This document shows positions 24,873-31,498 of a DNA stretch of 64,000 nucleotides, one piece after another. Numbering within the stretch: position 1 is the first letter of the stretch; every line of letters starts with the position of its first letter. Below the pieces are notes generated by a model. The model saw only the letters and a program-made list of their open reading frames with translations. It made no database searches and was not told where the DNA came from. The position numbers and the translations under genes were made by a program. Source of the stretch: Marinobacter sp. Arc7-DN-1 (GTDB lineage Bacteria > Pseudomonadota > Gammaproteobacteria > Pseudomonadales > Oleiphilaceae); assembly GCF_003441595.1 (NCBI RefSeq), contig NZ_CP031848.1:3038001-3102000 (forward strand), given 5' to 3'.

Positions 24873-25044
24873 CGTTATCCCAGACTTTGTTGAATGTGTC
24901 CTGGGAAGCCTGGGCGTAATCCTGGCGCAAGTGCTTGTCTTGGTCCCGTTGACTCAGAAAATCGATAAAATCCTCCACTTCCGCCAGGCGGCCGGGTGAG
25001 AGGTGTTCCAGTTTTTCCAGCATGTGTTCTACCTGCGGTTGCAT
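24844..25044 (-). CDS. antitoxin of the PemK/MazF module (DUF2281-like)
   Basis: This acidic protein of 66 aa has EKLEHLSPGRLAEVEDFIDFL, a pattern shared by DUF2281-type antitoxins, followed by a charged tail (SQRDQDKHLRQDYAQASQ) that would wrap the toxin. AAGGGGG precedes the ATG at 25044. It lies directly upstream of the toxin gene and overlaps it, the standard antitoxin-first order. With the toxin truncated, the antitoxin may persist as a solitary remnant. Confidence 0.65.
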   Translation of the reverse strand: MQPQVEHMLEKLEHLSPGRLAEVEDFIDFLSQRDQDKHLRQDYAQASQDTFNKVWDNDDNAVYDSL

Positions 25045-25597
25045 ATTGAACCCCCTTTAATCCGGATCGCTCACAACGACACAAAAGAAGTCGAATAAAA
25101 ATGCTTAAGGTACAGTGCGTTAAGGAAATGACCGACATCACCCGCTTGCGAAAATAATACCTGAAACACTGACACTCTCGCCACTTACAACTACGGCAAC
25201 ATGATTGCCTCTGCTGATGGCATCGGGCCGCGTCACCCGCACCAGGCTGGTGGATGACGGTGACACTTTCTATCTTGACCACAAGTACAACGGCCGCTGG
25301 CCGCCGTATTCAAACCTGGCCAGGGTGGCGGGTAACCTTTCCCACCCATCTACTGGCTGAATTTTTAAAGAACTAAGGAGCCTCTGATTAAGCTCCGAAT
25401 ACCACCCCGGCGCCCTTCGAATGGGAAGTGCGGTTAGAACGATTATGCACGCCTGAAAAGCATTACAATGCCTGGAAAGCATTTTAATGTAGCTAAACGT
25501 GAATTTATTGCGCCAAGACTTGAATAAGTGCAGTATAGTGATCAAAGAGTGGTAACTGTTAACCATTTAGGCAAAGTAATGACAGGCGACTAAAATC
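25045..25597. other. non-coding or degraded stretch before the Hip genes
   Basis: No gene is supported. Around 25229-25362 on the plus strand there is a protein-like remnant (GRVTRTRLVDDGDTFYLDH, then YNGRWPPYSNLARVAGN, ended by TGA at 25360) without a start, family unknown. The region from 25440 to 25590 is clearly AT-richer than the flanks and probably carries the promoter of the downstream Hip genes. Confidence 0.4.
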
Positions 25598-25897
25598 ATG
25601 AAGACCAAACAGGGGTTACTGGAAGCAGTCAATGAAGAGATCCAGCACTTGCAGGCGCTGGCGGGGCGAATCGAGGCATCAGATGAGCCAGATCTGCGCC
25701 CTCTTTCGGAGCTGTCCGAGCTTTTGGAGAAACGCAGGAATGCGCTTAATCTCAACCCCACCGAGGTAGGGGAGCTGTGCGGCTTAGCCCCCAATACATA
25801 CCGAGTCATCGAAAAAGGTAAAGGTAATCCGACGATCCGGACCCTCCAAGGCATAGGTTCGGTTCTCAACTTCAAGCTATGGATCGAGCTGAAATGA
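25598..25897 (+). CDS. hipB: HipB-like HTH antitoxin of a tripartite HipBST module
   Basis: This protein of 99 aa has a Xre-type helix-turn-helix near residues 43-90 (LEKRRNALNLNPTEVGELCG, then NTYRVIEKGKGNPTIRTLQGIG). The N-terminal 40 residues form a predicted helix not found in short HipB proteins. It is first of three overlapping genes; its stop overlaps the start of the HipS-like gene. HipB proteins dimerise, bind operator DNA and autoregulate the operon. In HipBST modules (described from enteropathogenic E. coli) HipB enhances neutralisation but HipS is the main antitoxin. Confidence 0.82.
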   Translation: MKTKQGLLEAVNEEIQHLQALAGRIEASDEPDLRPLSELSELLEKRRNALNLNPTEVGELCGLAPNTYRVIEKGKGNPTIRTLQGIGSVLNFKLWIELK

Positions 25898-26211
25898 GAG
25901 CGGAAGTACGAATGAATGGTCGGATGGCCGGTATCCTGGAGCGCGACGGCGAAACGGTTAGGTTTCAGTACGACAAAAAGTACCTGCAACTCCGCCAGCC
26001 ACCGCTGAGCATGAGTCTGCCGCTGCGTGAGCAACCCTTCGAGTCCAAGGGGCTGCTGCCGTATTTCTGTGGCCTCGTCAGTGAGGGATGGCTCAAGCGT
26101 GTGCAGGCCACAGAACAACGCATTGATCCTGAAGACGCCTTTTCCCTGCTGGTACACAACGGGGACGATTTACCCGGAGCTATAACCATTGAACTGCTTG
26201 ATCTGCCTTAA
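25879..26211 (+). CDS. hipS: HipS-like protein (stand-alone HipA N-subdomain 1)
   Basis: This protein (110 aa) corresponds only to the N-subdomain 1 of HipA: RMAGILERDGETVRFQYDKKYL, SMSLPLREQPFESKGLLPYF and DAFSLLVHNGDDLPGAITIE. In full-length HipA these segments precede the kinase core in one chain. Here the chain ends and the kinase is a separate gene overlapping by 23 bp. That split is the defining feature of HipBST, where HipS acts as the antitoxin. It may start at the second Met (MRAEVRMNG). Confidence 0.82.
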   Translation: MDRAEMRAEVRMNGRMAGILERDGETVRFQYDKKYLQLRQPPLSMSLPLREQPFESKGLLPYFCGLVSEGWLKRVQATEQRIDPEDAFSLLVHNGDDLPGAITIELLDLP

Positions 26212-27169
26212 AGAGTTGCCGGAGACTGCGGCATCGCAATACCACGGCTATTGCCTTGACCGGATGTTTGGCATCCGTAGTTTGAGTCTGGAGCTGGCGG
26301 AGAGTCGGAGCGATCTTGTGACATCTATGCCCGAGAAGACGCATGGGTTTTCGATCAGTGGTGTCCAGATGAAAGCTCAGGTCGCCATCAAGAAGGATCA
26401 CCTTAAGCTGGTCGATAGCGGCGGGCAATTCATCATGAAGCCCTCTCCCGAGGAATACCCCAACGTCGCCGAGAATGAACACGCAACCCTCGTGCTGATG
26501 AACAAGGTGGGGTTCCCGGTACCGCCCTGCGGCCTGATAAAGCTTAAAGACGATCACCTGGTCTTTCTGATTCGGCGTTACGACCGAGATTTTGAGAGCG
26601 GCGGCAAGCTCCATCAAGAAGACGCCATGCAGGCACTTGGGATCTCCAATTCCGATTCGTCACAGAAGTACACTGCCGCCAGCTACCAGTCGGTGATTGA
26701 GTTGGTCATCGAGAGGGCGGGCGTGGCCGTGGCCGTGGAGCTTCTTGAGCGCATCGCGTTCAGCTATTTGGTGGGCAACGATGACCATCACCTGAAAAAC
26801 ATCAGTTTCCTTTACGACCCGGTGGTTAAGTTGACCCCCTGCTACGACGTATTGGCGTCGTCTCTTTACAGTCGCTCCAACGTCGAAAGCCCCCTGGCCC
26901 TGCCGATGCTCAAGGACGGTGTGCCGGAGTATTTCGGATCTATGGGCAATGGCTATTACGCGGGGTCGGACTTCGTGGAGCTGGGGACCAAAGCCGGGTT
27001 GGTGGAGAAGGCAATCAAAAAGCGCCTGAAGGCACTGCTCAAGCGAGTGGAGAAAGAGGCTTCAACCATTATTCAGGCGTCGTACATGCCCGAAGAGATG
27101 AAGGCCCGTTATCAGGCACTCGTGACGGAGCGGCTTAGGTTCCTCAGGTTGTTGGAATCCGGCGAGTAG
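26189..27169 (+). CDS. hipT: HipT-like Ser/Thr kinase toxin
   Basis: This kinase core (326 aa) lacks the HipA N-subdomain. The N-terminus has a CLICLKEL...YHGYC Cys-pair segment. The Gly-rich loop contains FSISGVQMK with Ser55 and Ser57, matching the SIS autophosphorylation motif of HipT. The catalytic loop is VGNDDHHLKNISFLY and the metal-binding segment is CYDVLAS. Known HipT phosphorylates tryptophanyl-tRNA synthetase and blocks translation; the target here is inferred. It is third in the overlapping hipB-hipS-hipT order. Confidence 0.85.
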   Translation: MNCLICLKELPETAASQYHGYCLDRMFGIRSLSLELAESRSDLVTSMPEKTHGFSISGVQMKAQVAIKKDHLKLVDSGGQFIMKPSPEEYPNVAENEHATLVLMNKVGFPVPPCGLIKLKDDHLVFLIRRYDRDFESGGKLHQEDAMQALGISNSDSSQKYTAASYQSVIELVIERAGVAVAVELLERIAFSYLVGNDDHHLKNISFLYDPVVKLTPCYDVLASSLYSRSNVESPLALPMLKDGVPEYFGSMGNGYYAGSDFVELGTKAGLVEKAIKKRLKALLKRVEKEASTIIQASYMPEEMKARYQALVTERLRFLRLLESGE

Positions 27170-27392
27170 GAGCGTGTGTCCAGGAGATATTGGATACCCA
27201 TCCCTTACCACAACACGTTTCTCGCTCTCATGAACAACTCTGTCTTGAGGCAAATCACAGAAAGGACAACTGTTCAAAGTCTTCACTAGTTGTCTCATCT
27301 TTTGTCCCAATATAGGTGCAAATTGAGCTTTCAGAATATTTATGTGAATATATTGGTGCATTTTGCGTTTGTCAGATAACACGGTGATTTCC

Positions 27393-27653
27393 ATGGCCTC
27401 TAGAGAGAAAGAGCTCGGCCAACAATTAGCAGAGCGAAGAAAGGCTCTCGGCTTCAAAACTCAGCAGTCTCTAGCGGAAGCAACGGGCGTGCTTAGAAAA
27501 CGCATTAGTGAAATGGAGACTGGACGGTACACCGGCAGAATCACAGACCTTTATCGCGTTCTGGCTGAGCTAGGTCTCGAAATGGATTTCAGGGTGACCA
27601 CCCGGCCGACTCTCGATGATCTTGAGTCGTTATTTCCTGCTGAGGAAAATTAA
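27393..27653 (+). CDS. hipB: HipB-like HTH antitoxin of a HipBA module
   Basis: This Xre-type HTH protein of 86 aa (ELGQQLAERRKALGFKTQQS, LAEATGV, RISEMETGRYTGRITDLYRV) ends in the HipB-typical LxFxVxxRPTLDDL stretch. The stop overlaps the start of hipA (TAATG). The ATG at 27393 is chosen over a TTG at 27363 because homology begins there. It should bind hipA and repress this operon. It is distinct in sequence from the HipB at 25598, so the two modules may not cross-regulate. Confidence 0.82.
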   Translation: MASREKELGQQLAERRKALGFKTQQSLAEATGVLRKRISEMETGRYTGRITDLYRVLAELGLEMDFRVTTRPTLDDLESLFPAEEN

Positions 27654-28888
27654 TGTCAGGCAAGATAAAAACCCTGCGCGTGATCGCGGGGCAAGTGGAA
27701 GCCGGGAAGCTGGCCAAGGACGCCCAATTCAGCTTTCAATACAGCACATCTGCCCTGGCCGCAGACGCTGTATCTCTGGTCATGCCTGTCAATGGGGAGG
27801 CGGTGACTAGAAACTCCCTGCACCCCGTATTTGAGATGAACCTTCCTGAGGGGTACTTACGCCAGCGCATAGTTGAGCGGTTTCGTAAGCATGCGAAAGT
27901 TGATGAAATGTTTTTTCTTGCCTTGCAAGGTTCGGCATCAATTGGTCGCCTGGGATTTGAATCGGAAGATATGGAGCGGGATTCGGTCGAGGGCCTTAAC
28001 CTTCAGGAGCTTGTTTCGACAGATGATCCAGGGATGTTTGAAAAGCTGGTCGACCGCTACATCGGTCAGACAACTATTGCCGGCGTTCAGCCAAAGGTGC
28101 TCGTTCCAGAAAACACCGAACCAAAATCTGCTATTCACCTTCCTGAATTGATTGTGAAAACCAGTGGTCCTGAATTCCCCGACCTGGCCATAAATGAATA
28201 CGTTTGCATGATGATCGCCGCAAAGGCTGGTCTTACAGTCCCGGAGTTTTACTTGTCTGAGGACCGACGTCTTTTCATCATGCGACGGTTTGATATTACA
28301 GACGACGGGCGTCGACTCGGTATGGAGGACGTATGCGCACTTATGGGCATTCCTGCTGACCATAAGTATGATCGCAGCTATGAGCAGGTGGCGAGGGCGA
28401 TAAAAATCTTTTCGATTGCCCCCAACGACGACCTCGAGGACTTCTTTCGCTCTTTATGCGTCTCAGTGCTGTTGGGGAACGGGGACGCTCATCTGAAAAA
28501 CTTCGCCATGCTGTATAAAGACCCCAGTACAGGTAAGGGATGGTTGTCGCCAGCGTATGACATCGTGAATACTACGGTTTATCAAGAGGGAGATACCCTT
28601 GCCTTGAAGCTCTCTAAGACTAAAGACTTTCCAAACCGTACAACGATGAAAAGATTTGGTCGCGAGCACTGCAACCTCACAGATAAAATGGCCCAAGGTA
28701 TTATTGATCAGTGCATAGAAGCGGTTTTGTGGGGTATCCAGCATTTTTCCGAATTTGCCGAAACCGTGGAATTCGAGGGGCGAACGCTCAGTGCGGAACT
28801 AGAGCACGGTGTTTGTCGTTTGATGACGCCCGAGAAGAAGCAAAAGTTCTGGAAAGGTGAAGTACGCAAGCCCAAACGGGCGAGGTAA
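27653..28888 (+). CDS. hipA: HipA-family kinase toxin
   Basis: This full-length HipA-type kinase (411 aa) begins with N-subdomain 1 (VEAGKLAKDAQFSFQYS, then NSLHPVFEMNLPEGYLRQRI). The Gly-rich loop near residues 139-147 reads TTIAGVQPK, the catalytic loop GNGDAHLKNFAML lies near 275, and SPAYDIVNT supplies the metal-binding Asp. Thr-Ile-Ala replaces the Ser-Ile-Ala found in E. coli HipA, so self-inactivation by loop phosphorylation may involve Thr. E. coli HipA phosphorylates GltX; this target is unknown. It lies 485 bp after the HipBST module on the same strand. Confidence 0.88.
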   Translation: MSGKIKTLRVIAGQVEAGKLAKDAQFSFQYSTSALAADAVSLVMPVNGEAVTRNSLHPVFEMNLPEGYLRQRIVERFRKHAKVDEMFFLALQGSASIGRLGFESEDMERDSVEGLNLQELVSTDDPGMFEKLVDRYIGQTTIAGVQPKVLVPENTEPKSAIHLPELIVKTSGPEFPDLAINEYVCMMIAAKAGLTVPEFYLSEDRRLFIMRRFDITDDGRRLGMEDVCALMGIPADHKYDRSYEQVARAIKIFSIAPNDDLEDFFRSLCVSVLLGNGDAHLKNFAMLYKDPSTGKGWLSPAYDIVNTTVYQEGDTLALKLSKTKDFPNRTTMKRFGREHCNLTDKMAQGIIDQCIEAVLWGIQHFSEFAETVEFEGRTLSAELEHGVCRLMTPEKKQKFWKGEVRKPKRAR

Positions 28889-28996
28889 CCAGCCGGGCCT
28901 GATTACTTCCAGGTTCATCAGAAACTGAAGAGCAAGGGTGTCACCCTGTAACTGCTGTGGGCCGGGTACGTGGAACGCGGAGGGGGGAGGTTCTAA
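28889..28996 (+). pseudogene. IS21-type transposase (IstA) remnant
   Basis: After hipA the plus strand encodes PAGPDYFQVHQKLKSKG, VTL, a stop (28948-28950), then LLWAGYVERG. This matches the IstA signature region in which a D-Y/F-x-x-VH-x-EL-x-x-KGVTL motif is followed by LLW-x-x-Y. No start, no rest of istA and no istB are present, so only about 100 bp of an IS21-family element survive. It shows past transposition at this point in the accessory region. Confidence 0.5.
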
Positions 28997-29580
28997 CCTA
29001 CACCGGCAGCAGACTGCCGTACTGGAAATCTGCGTCCCCAGGTTGTGTACTGAGGCAACCGTTCATTGATGAGCGTGACTGCATCACCAGGCGTCGGCGC
29101 GCTGAAGATCTGGTCGTCCGGAATGTCGGGGTAGCGCGGTCGCTGGTCCAGTGGTGCACCGGCAAGCCTCTCTGCCCACCCTGGTGTCTCCAGCGCAACG
29201 ATGAGTCGGCGTAACGTCCATGCGAAGGCTATCTCGGAGAGGGTTCCAGCGCCGCCTCCAATCGCGATGACGGCGTCTGCGTTGGCAACCAATGCGTTGC
29301 GGGCGTGGTTCATGCCCGTGGCAATGACAACGTCAACCCAAGGGTTTGCTTCCCGCGGATCGTCATGGGGCAGGATGCCGACGGTGTCTCCTTCTCGATA
29401 CTGATTCGACTCGTGGGCGCCCATGCTCGCGGCCTCCATTACGCCGCCCAGTCCGCCGGTAACGATACGATAACCATGATCTACTGCGAGCTTTCCAGCG
29501 AGTCGGGCGGCTTCGTAGCATTCGGACCCGGGGGCTACACCGGCACTGCCGATAACTGCGATAACGGGACGTCTGTTCAT
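28993..29580 (-). CDS. LOG-family (lysine decarboxylase-like) nucleotide-binding protein
   Basis: This Rossmann-fold protein of 195 aa is of the LOG/TIGR00725 type: AVIGSAGVAPGSECYEAAR at the N-terminus, YRIVTGGLGGVMEAASMGAHE, VIATGMNHARNALVANAD and VIAIGGGAGTLSEIAFAW (the PGGxGTxxE motif appears as IGGGAGTLSE). The ATG at 29580 overlaps the stop of the deacetylase gene by four bases, so they form one unit. LOG proteins release free cytokinin-type bases from nucleotides; other members have unknown substrates. Its presence next to glycan genes is unusual. Confidence 0.75.
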   Translation of the reverse strand: MNRRPVIAVIGSAGVAPGSECYEAARLAGKLAVDHGYRIVTGGLGGVMEAASMGAHESNQYREGDTVGILPHDDPREANPWVDVVIATGMNHARNALVANADAVIAIGGGAGTLSEIAFAWTLRRLIVALETPGWAERLAGAPLDQRPRYPDIPDDQIFSAPTPGDAVTLINERLPQYTTWGRRFPVRQSAAGVG

Positions 29581-30224
29581 GCGGCGTTCTCCTTTGTGGG
29601 TTTGATGACCTTGGCAATGTATTCGGGGTTGTCCGGCATGACGATGCGCCGGACCGCATAGGCTGAAGGAACCGACGACGGTGTCGAATTCAATGTGAAG
29701 GCAGCCTGGAATCCCATGGCGGCGACCCGCGCAGCCACATCTGTACTGCATGCCCCATCGGGGTACGCAGCAATCGGCAGCCCTCCGATCTCTTCCAGCC
29801 ACCTCAGGCTGCGACGCAACGTCTCATCCAAGGTATTGGCGTCCAGTGTGGTCCACCGGATATGCTCAATGCCGTGAGTGCCTACGGTGGCCGTTGAGAG
29901 AGAGCGAAGTTCTTGGTCGGACAGGTAGAGTCGCTTGCGCTCCGCCGAGAGTACTTCCTCTGGAATGTTCCCGAATTGCTTTCTGACCATCATAAGCTGC
30001 TCCTCCAGAGGAAGGGGCAGCAAGCATTCACGCCATTCAAGACTGGGCACAGCGCTGTCGGCGCCGTTCAGTGCCCGGCCAACATAAAGGAGATCCAGAG
30101 GGGCCCAAGCGGGGTAACCGTCTGCGACTGGTAGCCTTGGGAATATCACAGGTTTTATTCCCACCTGCGACAGCATCGGTAAAGCAATGTCCTGGAGATC
30201 GCGATAGCCGTCATCAATGGTCAC
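29577..30224 (-). CDS. polysaccharide deacetylase (NodB-type) domain, N-terminally short
   Basis: The NodB core starts almost at the first codon: TIDDGYRDLQDIALPMLS (metal-binding Asp motif), and THGIEHIRW (H-x3-H motif) near residue 100. Proteins of this class normally have 50-80 residues before TFDDG, including a YH motif; these are missing. The GTG at 30224 overlaps the stop of the preceding glycosyltransferase frame (GTGA). The same frame is open further upstream, but that part overlaps the glycosyltransferase. It may be a gene fragment or the tail of a fused protein broken by frameshift (see findings). Confidence 0.6.
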   Translation of the reverse strand: MTIDDGYRDLQDIALPMLSQVGIKPVIFPRLPVADGYPAWAPLDLLYVGRALNGADSAVPSLEWRECLLPLPLEEQLMMVRKQFGNIPEEVLSAERKRLYLSDQELRSLSTATVGTHGIEHIRWTTLDANTLDETLRRSLRWLEEIGGLPIAAYPDGACSTDVAARVAAMGFQAAFTLNSTPSSVPSAYAVRRIVMPDNPEYIAKVIKPTKENAA

Positions 30225-31321
30225 CAATAGCGCGTTTTCAGGTAGCGAGCGAGCTTCTCTTCCGGAGGTCGGCACGTCGAAGGTTCGTGCAGGTAGAGCG
30301 CATCGCGGATCCAGACCGGATTTTTGGCCATCTCCACCATTGGCAGCATGTACGCCCAATCGTTGGCCAAATCGACCCACTCATTATCTATTTTAAGGTC
30401 GCGAGGCTCAATGCGATCGAAGAGCGATTTTCGGAAGGTGCGCAAGTGTTGCCAGACGTTTCCGCCGCGGTTAGCTCTCGGGTCCGAGAAGTTGACGGGA
30501 TAACGAATTTTTTTGTCGGTGCGGACCATTGAGCCGACGGTGAGGTCCGCACCGGCTCGATGATGTTCGGCAACCTTGCTTAAGGCGTCGCGGTCGGTCA
30601 AAGCGTCGTCGAGATCGAGAAGAACGATCACTGCATCCGGGCAGCTGACCAAGTCTCGGACCGCCAGGAAGGTGTTGGCGAGCAGACCCATGCGTCGGCG
30701 CCGCCGAATGACGGTCGCGCGATCTCCGAGTCGGGCGCGGGCGCGTGCAATGACCTCATCTGATCCGTCGTCTGAGGCGTCATCGATGATAACGGCGCCC
30801 CAATCGACATGGGTTTGCTCTGAGAGGGAAGCCAGGCAGCGATCAATCGCGCCAGGGCGAACGTTGCGTCCACAGATGACGACAACCAGTGGCTCTGTCC
30901 GCTGGGGCTGGAGCCAGTCATGCAAAGCACCTTGAATCAGCGGCTTTTGCTGCTGAGCAACAGGAAAATGTCCGGCTTCAATGCGTTCCATGAGCAGCAA
31001 CAGCTCGTCCACGTTGCGCTTGCGAGCATTGTCAGGCGCCGTAAACCAAATTTCGCCGGAGCCCCTTCGCAGAGAAGTTGCATGCCCACGACTGATCAAC
31101 TTATCAACTAATCGGTGCCATGGAAGGTCGAGCCGGCTACCTGTAACTGTGGCTGGAAGAGGCCTTAGTAGGCCGAGTCGTTTTTTGGCAATCCATCCGG
31201 CCATCGCCTCGGTTCGATACGGACGGCCGTGGGCATCTGTGCTTCGAGCAACGGTGGTGTGATCGCCGTTGACGGCCAGGCTTAGGGTAACCGCTTCGGG
31301 GTTTTCATCGAATAAACGCAC
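30221..31321 (-). CDS. family 2 glycosyltransferase, 5' end interrupted
   Basis: This frame (366 aa from GTG 31321) holds a second-half GT fragment (VRLFDENPEAVTLSLAVNGD) followed by a complete GT-A domain: LVVVICGRNVRPGAIDRCLA, VDWGAVIIDDASDDGS and VIVLLDLDDALTDRDAL with the DxDD-type metal motif. Reading back across a TGA at 31343-31345 in the same frame gives a further GT segment (ANGQPATAILMAFDQCQGDY, then ILHADADVLISRPDP). The present GTG is therefore probably not the original start. It ends four bases into the deacetylase. Likely transfers sugar to a surface glycan. Confidence 0.6.
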   Translation of the reverse strand: MRLFDENPEAVTLSLAVNGDHTTVARSTDAHGRPYRTEAMAGWIAKKRLGLLRPLPATVTGSRLDLPWHRLVDKLISRGHATSLRRGSGEIWFTAPDNARKRNVDELLLLMERIEAGHFPVAQQQKPLIQGALHDWLQPQRTEPLVVVICGRNVRPGAIDRCLASLSEQTHVDWGAVIIDDASDDGSDEVIARARARLGDRATVIRRRRRMGLLANTFLAVRDLVSCPDAVIVLLDLDDALTDRDALSKVAEHHRAGADLTVGSMVRTDKKIRYPVNFSDPRANRGGNVWQHLRTFRKSLFDRIEPRDLKIDNEWVDLANDWAYMLPMVEMAKNPVWIRDALYLHEPSTCRPPEEKLARYLKTRYW

Positions 31322-31342
31322 GGTTTGAGCAACATGGTCGCA

Positions 31343-31498
31343 TCAAGGGTCGGGCCTGCTGATAAGAACGTCAGCATCCGCATGAAGGATGTAGTCGCCC
31401 TGACATTGGTCGAACGCCATGAGGATGGCGGTTGCGGGCTGTCCGTTGGCGCAATGGGCATGATGTGCCCCCTGCCCAGTCCAATGACGTGCCCAGTT
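31343..31498 (-). pseudogene. glycosyltransferase segment stranded between a frameshift and a stop
   Basis: In the frame of the downstream glycosyltransferase, about 50 residues (HCANGQPATAILMAF, GDYILHADADVLISRPDP) form the N-terminal GT-A strand and DxD motif. They are separated from the upstream frame by a frameshift near 31480-31500 and from the downstream frame by a TGA at 31343. The protein character of the reading shows that it once joined its neighbours. Confidence 0.5.
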
